NCBI RefSeq assembly: GCF_013415105.1
Contig: NZ_JACCDF010000017.1
Span: 1 to 64,000, forward strand
Length of the DNA: 64,000 nucleotides
Reading direction: 5' to 3'
DNA from: Vreelandella salicampi
GTDB lineage: Bacteria; Pseudomonadota; Gammaproteobacteria; Pseudomonadales; Halomonadaceae
This document shows, one piece after another, positions 42,727 through 51,194 of this stretch. The notes beneath the pieces were generated by a model, which did not search any database, had not been told where the DNA came from, and saw only the letters and a list, made by a program, of their open reading frames with translations. The position numbers were made by a program, and so were the translations under genes. The stretch's first letter is position 1. Each line of letters starts with the position of its first letter.

Positions 42727-42745
42727 AAGCTAGGTTTTCGCCCGA

Positions 42746-42780
42746 GCCGAAAACACTTGGTACGTGCGCCATGGATTGGT
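42746..42780 (+). repeat. Right copy of 35-bp direct repeat, with displaced CobU-like gene end
   Basis: 33 of 35 bases match 40700-40734. In frame it again reads AENTWYVRHGLV, then RRLG and TGA at about 42792. This is probably the original last codons of the CobU-like gene, pushed aside when the island inserted; the left copy now ends LVQALKG instead. Confidence 0.8.
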
Positions 42781-42808
42781 GAGACGCCTGGGGTGACAAG
42801 ATGCGCCA

Positions 42809-42837
42809 TTGACCTTCCTTCGCCGTGTTGCTAGCTT
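42809..42837 (+). promoter_or_regulatory. Sigma-70 promoter for the riboswitch-btuB transcript
   Basis: TTGACC (42809-42814) and TAGCTT (42832-42837) are 17 bases apart. The predicted start near 42844 lies just before the cobalamin aptamer, which supports the assignment. Confidence 0.6.
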
Positions 42838-42849
42838 ACGTCCTCTCTC

Positions 42850-43050
42850 AGGTGCAGGCGGCACATTGTCGCCAGTGAAACGGGAAGTCGGTGCGCTTAT
42901 AAACGCTATCCCGACGCTGCCCCCGCAACGGTGATCGAGATAACAACGGCCAAGATGCCACTGTGCTAATGCATGGGAAGGTGGTCGTTCGGAAAGCCTG
43001 GTTTTTTCCAACCTCGCTTTCGCTCGTCAGCCCGGAGACCGGCCCGAGAG
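42850..43050 (+). promoter_or_regulatory. Cobalamin riboswitch of the btuB operon
   Basis: The conserved blocks come in order: AGTGAAACGGGAAGTCGGTG (about 42874), GACGCTGCCCCCGCAACGGT (about 42913), GCCACTGTGC (about 42957), TGGGAAGGTGG (about 42974), and GTCAGCCCGGAGACCGGCC (about 43026). This is the adenosylcobalamin aptamer. A terminator follows at 43071, so B12 binding should stop transcription before btuB. Confidence 0.95.
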
Positions 43051-43070
43051 TTTCATGCCGGGTTGCGGTG

Positions 43071-43112
43071 GGCGACGTTGAGGCAGGGCAGACGTCGCCG
43101 TTTTGTTTTTTC
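43071..43112 (+). terminator. Riboswitch-controlled terminator
   Basis: A perfect 8-bp stem GGCGACGT/ACGTCGCC (43071-43078, 43092-43099) is followed by GTTTTGTTTTTT. It lies 20 bases after the aptamer and 90 bases before btuB, the expected expression platform. Confidence 0.85.
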
Positions 43113-43201
43113 GTTTTCCCTTTCTCTTCCTCGATCCCTTGCCGTCCCGGTGACTGCACAGCGAATGCCGTACGGGTGCGTATGGCGAGCAAGGGATACT
43201 C

Positions 43202-45061
43202 ATGAAAACTCGAATCAACACCGCCCGCGGCCTGGCAGCCTTCAGCCTGGCAGCTCTTCCTATGGCCGTTCAGGCCGAGAACGCAAGCGCCCCTAAGTCC
43301 GATGCCGTCGACTTCAATCCGGTGGTGGTTACCGCTGCCCTCGCGCCGCAAACCGCCAATGAAAGCCTGTCGTCGGTTACCGTGATAGACGAAGCCACTC
43401 TGCGCCGCCAGGACCCTGTTAGTATTCCCGACCTGCTGCGTGGCCAGCCTGGGGTGGATGTTTCAACTAATGGCTCCTTCGGTAAGGTCAGTAGCGTTTA
43501 TTTACGGGGCACAGGCAGCGATTCCGCCGTTTTGCTTATTGATGGCATTCGTTTACGTTCAGCTACTTCTGGCAGTGCTGCTTGGCAGCACCTTGATCCG
43601 AGAATGTTCGACCGCGCTGAAATCGTGCGCGGTCCGCGCGGCAGCCTCTATGGTGCCGATGCCGTCGGCGGCGTTATCCAGTTGTTTACCCCGGAAGGGG
43701 AAGAAAAAGGTCCTCAGCCGCGTTTTTCAGTGGGCGGCGGTTCCTTCAATACCCAACGCTTGAGCGCTGGCATTAGCGGACGTGAAGGCGGCACGCGCTA
43801 CAGTTTTGCGGGCAGCCATTTCAATACTGATGGCCAGCCCATTCGCCGTGACGGTGAAGATAAAGGTTACGACAACACATCGACGCTTGCTCGAGTTGCG
43901 CATGGTTTCGATAATGGCGCCGAACTAGGAGTTTTGGCGCTGCGTGCTAGGGGTAATACTGAGTTCGATAGCTTCGGTACGCCTGCGAACACTGATTTTG
44001 TACAGCAAGTGGCTGGAATTTACGGCGAGTTGCCAATTACTGATTCTTGGAGTAGTGGCCTTACGTTAAGTGAGGCGCGGGATGAGAGTGAGAACTTTAC
44101 AGAGGCTTCAGCCTTTGGGCCAGCCAGCACGACTATATTCGATACGCAGACTCGCACAGTGCGCTGGGAAAACACTATTACTGTCGATGCCCATGAGCTT
44201 ATTGCGGGCGCCGAGTATCAGAATGACAGCATTGCCGACAGTGATACGGGGGGCGGTACTTACGCTGAGGAAGAGCGCGATAACCGGGCTGTATTTGCTC
44301 AGGGCCTATTGGATTTTTCTCCGTTAACTCTGCAAGCCAGCTTGCGTCTAGATGATAACGAAGCCTATGGCGATGAAGTGACCGGTAGCCTTGCGGCAGG
44401 CTTTGCTCTGGATGATGTTCATACGCTTCGGGCAAACTATGGCACTGCGTTCAAAGCGCCCACGTTTAACCAGCTTTACTATCCCGGTTTCATGAATCCC
44501 GAGCTTGAGCCAGAAAGTTCTGCAACCGGCGAACTGGGCGTTCGGGCTCAATACAACCGCTGGTACTGGGATTTGGCACTATATCAATCGGATATTGATA
44601 ACCTGATTATCAACGTCGATACGGTGGGGGATGGCTCTGTCGATACCCCGCAAAATGTGGAGAACGCTCGAATCCGCGGGGCCGAGTTGTCCAGTGGCAT
44701 TGAGTTGGATGCCTGGACCCTTCAGGCAGCGCTGACCTATACCGACCCTGAAAATCGTGACACTGGCACTCGATTAACTCGTCGTGCCTCGCAAAGTTTT
44801 CGCTTGGGCGTAGATCGTGAGGTTGGCGATTGGTCGCTGGGCGGCTCATTAGTTGCCCAAAACCACCGTTACGAAGACACCGAAAACAAGGAGCGTCTCG
44901 GTGGGTTTGGTTTAGTCAATCTACGTGCCGGGTGGGCTTTTGCGCCGATGTGGTCGGCGCGGGTGACCGTCGAAAACGCGTTCGATAAAGAGTATGAGAC
45001 GTCCCAAAACTACATCAACGCTGGCCGAGCAGGGTTCTTAAGTGTTCATTTTGGCCAATAG
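43202..45061 (+). CDS. btuB: TonB-dependent vitamin B12 outer-membrane receptor
   Basis: A 619-residue outer-membrane barrel importing corrinoids. A signal peptide ends near MAVQAEN, the TonB box resembles FNPVVVTAA at about residue 38, and the plug carries IPDLLRGQPGVDV, VLLIDGIR and EIVRGPRGSLYGADAVGGVI. The C-terminus VTVENAFDKEYETSQNYINAGRAGFLSVHFGQ-type ending has the usual late barrel strands. Control by the upstream cobalamin riboswitch and the following btuF/btuC/btuD genes identify the substrate. Confidence 0.94.
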   Translation: MKTRINTARGLAAFSLAALPMAVQAENASAPKSDAVDFNPVVVTAALAPQTANESLSSVTVIDEATLRRQDPVSIPDLLRGQPGVDVSTNGSFGKVSSVYLRGTGSDSAVLLIDGIRLRSATSGSAAWQHLDPRMFDRAEIVRGPRGSLYGADAVGGVIQLFTPEGEEKGPQPRFSVGGGSFNTQRLSAGISGREGGTRYSFAGSHFNTDGQPIRRDGEDKGYDNTSTLARVAHGFDNGAELGVLALRARGNTEFDSFGTPANTDFVQQVAGIYGELPITDSWSSGLTLSEARDESENFTEASAFGPASTTIFDTQTRTVRWENTITVDAHELIAGAEYQNDSIADSDTGGGTYAEEERDNRAVFAQGLLDFSPLTLQASLRLDDNEAYGDEVTGSLAAGFALDDVHTLRANYGTAFKAPTFNQLYYPGFMNPELEPESSATGELGVRAQYNRWYWDLALYQSDIDNLIINVDTVGDGSVDTPQNVENARIRGAELSSGIELDAWTLQAALTYTDPENRDTGTRLTRRASQSFRLGVDREVGDWSLGGSLVAQNHRYEDTENKERLGGFGLVNLRAGWAFAPMWSARVTVENAFDKEYETSQNYINAGRAGFLSVHFGQ

Positions 45062-45074
45062 CAAACGTGGGTTA

Positions 45075-45956
45075 ATGCGCTGGGCCTTGGGTCTCGCGTT
45101 TTCGCTCATGACAATTAATGCACAAGGTCAGAAACATTCCCGTTGTGTGGTGGATGACCGCGACCGCGAAGTGTGCCTGGGGGCTCCCGCCCAGCGAATA
45201 GCGGCGCTGTCGCCGGGCGCTACGGAGTTGACTTATGCGTCGGGGGCGGGCGACCAAGTGGTGGCGGTAGTTTCCTACAGCGACTACCCGCCTGAGGCCA
45301 AGGAGGTCCAGTCGGTAGGCAGCCACACGCGCATGGACCTGGAAGCGTTGGTTACGCTGCGTCCGGATCTGGTGATTGGTTGGACCACCGGAAACCCACC
45401 CGAGCAGCTGGAAACCATCGAAGCGCTGGGGTTGCCGGTATTTTATATTGAGCCACGCGGCGTTGATGGCGTCGCCAGCGTGATCGAGCGCTTGGCCCGG
45501 CTAGCGGGCACGGAATCGGTGGGGCAAAAAGTCGCCGACGAATTTCGTAAGGGGATGGCGGAAGTAGAAGATCGCTATCAGGATCGCGACCCCGTGCCCA
45601 CGTTTTATCAGGTGTGGGACGAGCCCTTGATGAGCATCAACGACGAACATCTGATTGGTCAGGTGGTGCGGATGTGCGGTGGTGCCAACGTGTTCGGCGA
45701 CCAGCAACGGTTGGTGCCACGCCTTGACGACGAAGCTGTGCTCGCCGCGAATCCCGAGGCGATCATTGCCGGGGGCATGGGCGAGGAAAACCGCGACTGG
45801 CTGACCCATTGGGAGCAGTACGATGAGCTGGAAGCGGTCGCCCAGGGCAACCTGTTCTTTGTGCCGCCCTCGTTGATTCAACGCCCCACGCCACGCTTGT
45901 TGGAAGGGACAAAGCTGCTTTGCGAAAAACTCGAGACCGCCCGTGAACGTCGCTAA
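45075..45956 (+). CDS. btuF: Periplasmic cobalamin-binding protein
   Basis: A 293-residue periplasmic binding protein delivering B12 to BtuCD. A signal peptide (MRWALGLAFSLMTINAQG) is followed by APAQRIAALSPGATELTYAS, YSDYPPEAKEVQSVGSH and DLVIGWTTGNPPEQLE, typical BtuF blocks. I chose ATG 45075; a GTG at 45042 inside btuB would add eleven residues before the signal peptide. It overlaps or abuts btuB, so the two are co-transcribed. Confidence 0.9.
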   Translation: MRWALGLAFSLMTINAQGQKHSRCVVDDRDREVCLGAPAQRIAALSPGATELTYASGAGDQVVAVVSYSDYPPEAKEVQSVGSHTRMDLEALVTLRPDLVIGWTTGNPPEQLETIEALGLPVFYIEPRGVDGVASVIERLARLAGTESVGQKVADEFRKGMAEVEDRYQDRDPVPTFYQVWDEPLMSINDEHLIGQVVRMCGGANVFGDQQRLVPRLDDEAVLAANPEAIIAGGMGEENRDWLTHWEQYDELEAVAQGNLFFVPPSLIQRPTPRLLEGTKLLCEKLETARERR

Positions 45957-45968
45957 CCCAGGGGGCTT

Positions 45969-46940
45969 ATGTACCGCCAATTGAGCCTACCGCTATTGCT
46001 GTTGGTTGTGCTGGCGCTGGCCGCCTTCAGCACGGCCTTAATGGTAGGCAGCGCGTCGCTTTCGATCAGCGACGTGTGGGCGGTTGTGCAAGGGGATGGT
46101 GATGGGCTGGCGCGCACCATGGTGATGGAGTTACGTTTGCCCCGAGCGCTTTCCGCGTTTGCCGTGGGTGGGCTGCTGGCAGTGGCGGGTGCCCTGATGC
46201 AGGTATTGCTGCGTAACCCCTTGGCCGACCCTTATGTGCTGGGGCTTTCCGGCGGCGCTTCCATTGGCGCGTTGGGGGCGATGCTGGCAGGCTTCGGCGG
46301 TGTGTTGATGTCCGGGTCGGCGTTTGCCGGAGCACTTTTTTCGACCTTTCTGGTATTTGGCCTCGCCCACGGTCGCGGCGGCTGGACGCCCTCGCGGCTG
46401 CTATTAACCGGTGTGGTCGTCGCGGCGGGGTGGGGTGCTGTCATTACCTTGATGTTGGCAATGAGCCCGGCCGAGCGCCTGCCGGGCATGCTCTACTGGC
46501 TGATGGGGGATTTGTCTTACGCCCGCACGCCCTGGCCGCCGCTCATCCTGTTGATCACGATTTGCCTTGTGCTGGTGCCACTCGGGCGTAGTTTGAACGT
46601 GTTGGCGCGTGGCCCGCAACAGGCGGCTGCCCTGGGGGTCGACGTGCGACCGCTGGAATGGGGTATTTACGTTGTGGCGAGCATTTTGACCGCCGCCGCC
46701 GTCACCACCGCCGGTAGCATCGGGTTTGTTGGCCTGGTGATACCCCACATGCTGCGATTGTTATTGGGCAACGACCAGCGGCTGATCTTACCTGCTTGCG
46801 CGCTGGCGGGCGGCACGCTGCTGGTGCTGGCCGATACTCTGGCACGCACCATCATTGCCCCCGAGCAATTGCCGGTGGGGGTGATTACTGCGCTCCTCGG
46901 CGTGCCGACGTTCCTGTTTCTGCTGTATCGGAGCCGCTGA
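45969..46940 (+). CDS. btuC: Cobalamin ABC transporter permease
   Basis: A 323-residue FecCD-family permease with about ten helices. The blocks LRLPRALSAFAVGGLLAVAGALMQ, NPLADPYVLGLSGGASIGALGAM and the coupling-helix region GSIGFVGLVIPHMLRLLLG are canonical. It forms the membrane channel with BtuD and BtuF. Thirteen bases separate it from btuF, and its TGA overlaps the btuD start by one base. Confidence 0.93.
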   Translation: MYRQLSLPLLLLVVLALAAFSTALMVGSASLSISDVWAVVQGDGDGLARTMVMELRLPRALSAFAVGGLLAVAGALMQVLLRNPLADPYVLGLSGGASIGALGAMLAGFGGVLMSGSAFAGALFSTFLVFGLAHGRGGWTPSRLLLTGVVVAAGWGAVITLMLAMSPAERLPGMLYWLMGDLSYARTPWPPLILLITICLVLVPLGRSLNVLARGPQQAAALGVDVRPLEWGIYVVASILTAAAVTTAGSIGFVGLVIPHMLRLLLGNDQRLILPACALAGGTLLVLADTLARTIIAPEQLPVGVITALLGVPTFLFLLYRSR

Positions 46941-47710
46941 TGAGTCGCCTGGTAACTCAAGACCTCATCATCGACGTGCCCGGCCGCCAAGGCGGAACCC
47001 CGCTTAATCTTACCATTGAGCCGGGCCAAAGCTGGGGCGTATTAGGCCCCAACGGGGCAGGTAAAACCACGCTGCTGCATACCCTGGCCGGACTTAAGCC
47101 ACCGCGTTCTGGCCACGTTAAGCTTGCCGACAAGCCGCTAGCACAGCAGCGCAGACGGCAAATTGCCCGCGAGCTTGGCATGGTGTTTCAAGACCGTCAG
47201 GACGGTTTTCCCGCCACGGTGTTGGAAACCGCCTTGATTGGTCGCCACCCGTATCTATCGCCCTGGCAGATGGAAGGCGCCGACGACTATGCCCGCGCCG
47301 AACGGGCCCTGGAACGGCTTGATGTCGCGCATCTGCGCGACCGCCTGGTGAATACACTCTCCGGCGGCGAGCGCCAGCGGGTGGCGATTGCTACGGTGCT
47401 GACCCAAGCCCCGGCCATTTGGCTGGCCGACGAGCCGACCAATCATCTGGACCTGCATCACCAAAGCGCCGTCATGGGGCTTATGGCCGAGCAGGCGGCT
47501 GGAGGCCAAGCGGTGGTGATGTGCTTACATGACCTAAACCTTGCTGCCCGCTGGTGCGATCATATTCTGTTGCTTTACCCCAGTGGCGAGGTGTGCTGGG
47601 GCACGCGGGACAATATGCTGGTTCCAAGCGCGTTGGAAGACCTCTACAGGCAAAAACTCGCTGTTGTTGAGGTCGATGGCGCGCCGGTATTTGTGCCGGT
47701 AAAAGGGTAA
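46940..47710 (+). CDS. btuD: Cobalamin ABC transporter ATP-binding protein
   Basis: A 256-residue ATPase. Walker A GPNGAGKTTLLHTLAG at about residue 35, Q-loop FQDRQDG, ABC signature LSGGERQRVAIA, Walker B IWLADEPTNHLD and the switch histidine in VMCLHDLNLA are all intact. ATG 46940 sits on the btuC stop (TGATGA). It is the last gene of the riboswitch-controlled btuB operon. Confidence 0.93.
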   Translation: MSRLVTQDLIIDVPGRQGGTPLNLTIEPGQSWGVLGPNGAGKTTLLHTLAGLKPPRSGHVKLADKPLAQQRRRQIARELGMVFQDRQDGFPATVLETALIGRHPYLSPWQMEGADDYARAERALERLDVAHLRDRLVNTLSGGERQRVAIATVLTQAPAIWLADEPTNHLDLHHQSAVMGLMAEQAAGGQAVVMCLHDLNLAARWCDHILLLYPSGEVCWGTRDNMLVPSALEDLYRQKLAVVEVDGAPVFVPVKG

Positions 47711-47761
47711 TGCAAGCGCTGCTATTCGCTTCCGGCTTTCAGTAGCGACGCATGCCAGGGC

Positions 47762-48526
47762 CTACATGGCACTGCGAAAACGCATGACCTGCTTACCATC
47801 AACAGGATCATCGATCACATGAGCATATACCCCAAAGGTCTGCTGTAGCCTGTTGGTGGTGAGTACCTCGTGGGGAGGGCCGCTGTCGATCAGGCGGCCG
47901 TTATCCATCACGCCGATGCGGTCACACTCCATGGCGTGATTAAGATCGTGCAGCGAGATCATCACCGTGATGGGCAGTTGCCGGACCAGTTCAAGAATCG
48001 ACAGCTGGTGGCGAATGTCCAGGTGGTTGGTGGGTTCATCCAGTAGCAGAATTTTAGGCTGCTGGGCCAGCGCCCGGGCAATGTGCACGCGCTGGCGTTC
48101 GCCGCCCGACAGGGTATGCCAAAGACGGTCCGTCATATGCGCCATATCGACGTCGCGCAGCGCCTGGGCAACGATGGCGTCGTCTTCCTTCGACCAGGGA
48201 CGCAACGCGGAAAGGAAGGGGGTGCGGCCCAACGAGACCACCTGGCGCACGGTAATGCGGTCAGTGGTGTCAGCCTGCTGTTCCACCAGGGCGATGGACT
48301 GGGCGATCGTCCGTTGCTTGAGCGTGTGCATCGGCTGGTGGTCGATCAATACCCGTCCTGCCTTGGGTTTGTTCAAACCTGCGAGCAGGCGCAGCAGGGA
48401 GGTTTTCCCCGAGCCGTTCGGCCCCACCAAGCCAAAGGTCTGGCCGGGCTCGACGGTAAGGTTGACGTCAGTCAGCAGTGGCGTGCCGTGTACTGACCAG
48501 GCCAGCTTTTCAGCCGATAAGCGCAT
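47762..48526 (-). CDS. FecE-type ABC transporter ATP-binding protein, second corrinoid/metallophore system
   Basis: A 254-residue ATPase with Walker A GPNGSGKTSLLRLLAG, signature LSGGERQRVHIARAL, Walker B ILLLDEPTNHLD and the H-loop MISLHDLNHAM. Third gene of a binding protein-permease-ATPase operon whose leader carries a cobalamin riboswitch, so a corrinoid, cobinamide or cobalt complex is the likely substrate (inference). It overlaps the permease gene by one base and converges with btuD. Confidence 0.9.
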   Translation of the reverse strand: MRLSAEKLAWSVHGTPLLTDVNLTVEPGQTFGLVGPNGSGKTSLLRLLAGLNKPKAGRVLIDHQPMHTLKQRTIAQSIALVEQQADTTDRITVRQVVSLGRTPFLSALRPWSKEDDAIVAQALRDVDMAHMTDRLWHTLSGGERQRVHIARALAQQPKILLLDEPTNHLDIRHQLSILELVRQLPITVMISLHDLNHAMECDRIGVMDNGRLIDSGPPHEVLTTNRLQQTFGVYAHVIDDPVDGKQVMRFRSAM

Positions 48527-49590
48527 CAGGACCTCTTGTCGCGTACCAGGATCAGCGCAAACGCGGGCGCGCCGATCAGTGAGGTAATCACCCCGATGGG
48601 GAGTACCTGGCCGGAGACCAGCACCCGGGAAAGAATATCCGAGCCGATCAAAAACACCGCGCCGGCCAGCGCCGTAGCCGGTACCAGCCGGGTGTGACGG
48701 CTACCCACGATAAAACGCATGGCATGGGGGATCACCAGGCCGACAAAGCCGATGGCCCCCACGATAGACACCATCACCGCTGTGACCAGCGCCATGGCGA
48801 TAATCAGCATGCCGCGCACCGGGCGCACCGCGATGCCCATGGACGCGGCGCTGTCGGCGCCGAAGGTAAACGCATCCAGGGAGCGCCGGTGCCACAGACA
48901 AACCAGCAACCCGAATAGCGCGGCAGGCACCGCCAGGGACACATCGGCCCAGCGCACCCCGGAAAGATTGCCCATCAGCCAGAACATGATGCCCCGCGCC
49001 TGCTCGGCGCTCGCTGACTTGGTAATGATAAACGCGGTCAGCGCATTGAACAGCTGCGAGCCTGCAATACCCGCCAGGATAATTGCCCCCGCCGCTTGAA
49101 CGCCGCGGCCGCCACCCACACCGCTATTGGCCGCATGGGCGAGCATGACCACAATGCCAAAAGCGAGCAGGGCGCCCACAAAGGCACCCAGGGAGAGTGA
49201 AAGCGCACCGGCGCCTAAGCCTGCAACTGCCACCGCAACGGCACCCGTAGAGGCCCCGGCGGAAATACCCATTAAGTAGGGGTCAGCCAAAGGATTGCGC
49301 AGCAGCGCCTGTAGTACGACCCCCGCCAGGGCCAAGCTGGTGCCGCAACAGGCGGCGACCACGGCACGGCTAAGTCGGTAGTTCCAGATAATCCCCGCGT
49401 CGATTCGGTCAACCGCGTAATCGGCGCCTAACAGCTGATTGGCGAGCACTTTGAGAATGGTATCCACGGGGATCGGCGTCTCGCCGATAGCGGTACCCGC
49501 GATCAGCGCTGTCACCAGCACCAGCGGCGTTACCCATAGCCAGCGCAATCCCAGTCGACTGGCGGTTGGTCGTGTCAGTGCGATGCTCAT
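48526..49590 (-). CDS. FecCD-type ABC permease, second corrinoid/metallophore system
   Basis: A 354-residue permease with about ten helices. The blocks YRLSRAVVAACCGTSLALAGVVLQ, NPLADPYLMGISAGASTGAVAVA and GAIGFVGLVIPHAMRFIVG match FecCD/BtuC proteins. It differs clearly from the BtuC at 45969, so this is a separate transporter, not a recent copy. It overlaps the binding-protein gene by four bases. Confidence 0.92.
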   Translation of the reverse strand: MSIALTRPTASRLGLRWLWVTPLVLVTALIAGTAIGETPIPVDTILKVLANQLLGADYAVDRIDAGIIWNYRLSRAVVAACCGTSLALAGVVLQALLRNPLADPYLMGISAGASTGAVAVAVAGLGAGALSLSLGAFVGALLAFGIVVMLAHAANSGVGGGRGVQAAGAIILAGIAGSQLFNALTAFIITKSASAEQARGIMFWLMGNLSGVRWADVSLAVPAALFGLLVCLWHRRSLDAFTFGADSAASMGIAVRPVRGMLIIAMALVTAVMVSIVGAIGFVGLVIPHAMRFIVGSRHTRLVPATALAGAVFLIGSDILSRVLVSGQVLPIGVITSLIGAPAFALILVRDKRS

Positions 49591-50603
49591 TCGTTAAACG
49601 ACATGGTTGATAGCGCTTCGGCCAGTGACTCGAGGCCATAGATAGTGCGCATGGTGGCGCTCATGGCGTGGGCATCCATCTCCACGATGCGGTTGTTCTT
49701 GACCGCGCTCATCTCCTGGGTGACCGGGTCACTGCGTAAAAACTCGTGTTTTGCGTCGATGTCGTCGGCAGGAAAACGGCGGCGATCCATCCGGGCGATC
49801 ACAAGCACATCCGGGTCAGCCCGGGCGATGCTCTCCCAGCCGATGGTGGGCCACTCCTCGTCTGACGCGATGACATTGCGAATGCCGAGTTTCTCCATCA
49901 TATACCCTGGTGCGCCCAGTCGTCCGGCAACGAAGGGGCTGACGCCCAGATCCGTGGACGAAAACCAGAAGGCCGCAGATAGATCCTCCGGCAACTCAAG
50001 GCTGCTCGCCAGGTCGATGGCGCGCTCTTCGCGGGCGGCAAGGTCAGCGACCAGCGCCTCGCCAGCGTCTTGCACATCGTAGATCTCGGCTAACTCGTTG
50101 ATCCCTTTATAGATGGAATCCGTCGAGAAGGCGGCGGTGCGGGTGCCATCGCCGCCGGTCGAGTTATCCTTGGTGTCGCAATCGGCGGGCATGATGTAAG
50201 TGTTGATGCCCAGTTCATGAAACTGATCCCGGCTGGCCACGCTGCCGGTGGGGCCCACGTGCCACTCGTACTGTACCGCCACCAGGTCCGGCCGTTTATT
50301 GACCACGGCCTCGAAGCTTGGGTCGTCGTTGGCGATCCGCTCGATCGCTTCATTGGCATCAGCAAACTGGGGAAGAACCGGATTAAACCACACTGAAGTG
50401 CCATTCACTCGGTCAGCGAGCCCCAGCGAATAGAGGATCTCCGTCGCTGATTGGCCCACCGTCACCGTTCGCTCGGGTGCTGACACCACACTGAAGTCAA
50501 CGCCGCAATTGGTTAGCGTAAGAGGGTAGTCGGTGGAGGCATAAGCCGCCTGTGCAAGGCCAACAGCGCTCGCGGCGATGGCCGTGGTCAATCTCAACAT
50601 CAT
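49587..50603 (-). CDS. Periplasmic binding protein of the riboswitch-controlled ABC transporter
   Basis: A 338-residue secreted binding protein. The signal peptide is MMLRLTTAIAASAVGLAQAAYAS. The TroA/FepB-type lobes show RTVTVGQSATEILYSLGLADRV near residue 43 and WESIARADPDVLVIARMDR near 260. A cysteine pair (NCGVDF near the N-terminus and ADCDTK) may form a disulphide. Start ATG 50603 follows GGGAG, but this ATG and the next (50600) lie within a hairpin downstream of the cobalamin riboswitch. Ligand unknown; control by B12 points to corrinoids or cobalt. Confidence 0.87.
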   Translation of the reverse strand: MMLRLTTAIAASAVGLAQAAYASTDYPLTLTNCGVDFSVVSAPERTVTVGQSATEILYSLGLADRVNGTSVWFNPVLPQFADANEAIERIANDDPSFEAVVNKRPDLVAVQYEWHVGPTGSVASRDQFHELGINTYIMPADCDTKDNSTGGDGTRTAAFSTDSIYKGINELAEIYDVQDAGEALVADLAAREERAIDLASSLELPEDLSAAFWFSSTDLGVSPFVAGRLGAPGYMMEKLGIRNVIASDEEWPTIGWESIARADPDVLVIARMDRRRFPADDIDAKHEFLRSDPVTQEMSAVKNNRIVEMDAHAMSATMRTIYGLESLAEALSTMSFNE

Positions 50604-50623
50604 GTACACTCCCGTGCATGATG
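50598..50623 (-). promoter_or_regulatory. Start-codon/RBS hairpin below the riboswitch
   Basis: On the minus strand CATCATGCAC pairs with GTACATGATG (nine of ten pairs) around a GGGAGT loop. The ribosome-binding site is in the loop and both candidate start codons are in the 3' arm, so this is a translational expression platform candidate for the upstream cobalamin aptamer. Confidence 0.55.
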
Positions 50624-50679
50624 AGCTCCGCAGTCGGACAGAAAACACTGACCGAGTCACTTCGCTCGAGGTAAGTAAT

Positions 50680-50870
50680 ATATCGGCAGTTCTCCTGACT
50701 GACGGGTCATTGCTAGCTCGCCTTCCCAGACAATGTGTCCAGTGGCATCAAAGAGCATCGCTCGCCGCCTACAGTTGCGGGGGCAGTTCCGTTTCGCGGC
50801 AAGCCGCGGCGGATTCTCTATTAAGTTCCGAGGGGAACACCGACACTGGCCATTCTAGGTGGCAGGGGGA
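50680..50870 (-). promoter_or_regulatory. Cobalamin riboswitch of the second ABC transporter
   Basis: Read on the minus strand the conserved blocks are GTCGGTGTTCCCC (near 50845), GGAACTGCCCCCGCAACTGT (near 50790), GATGCCACTGGA (near 50745), GTCTGGGAAGGCGAG (near 50730) and CCGTCAGTCAGGAGAACTGC (near 50695). This is a second complete adenosylcobalamin aptamer in the window. No strong T-run terminator follows, which fits control at the level of translation. Confidence 0.9.
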
Positions 50871-50880
50871 TAGCGAACAA

Positions 50881-51194
50881 CAGAAAGCCTAAGGATCTTA
50901 TAAGATCCCATTTCTATAGCAATGTTATAACATTTTATTTTGAAGAGGTGTAAAAATCCAGCGTCATTCTTAGCGTCAGCTGATACATGCCTTCGCAAAG
51001 TTAACCACTTGCAACAGATTGGCCTCGCCGCCATGCCTTCCTCTATACTAAAAGCTTTTTAAATTCCCACTTCTTAATGAATGGTTTTATTATCACTCAG
51101 CTAGTTACCATGAATCTTATTCAAGTCCCACGCTCCCTGGATCAGTTGGCTATTAGTGATCGGTTAGCGGGCTTGGCCAGCACGGGAGGTGCCG
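50881..51194. other. AT-rich divergent control region with two perfect palindromes
   Basis: Between the riboswitch transporter (minus) and chlID (plus) lie GGATCTTATAAGATCC (50893-50908) and AATGTTATAACATT (50921-50934), both perfect palindromes. On the minus strand TTGCTA near 50916 with the TATAAGAT in the first palindrome could be the riboswitch promoter. A possible 30-codon frame (51110-51202) has no ribosome-binding site but its stop overlaps the chlID start (GTGAGTGA). I see nothing else here. Confidence 0.5.

Noticed and set aside
50921..50934. Zur-binding site
   Set aside because: The half-sites resemble a Zur box, but the palindrome is about five bases shorter than the usual site; kept only as an unexplained palindrome.
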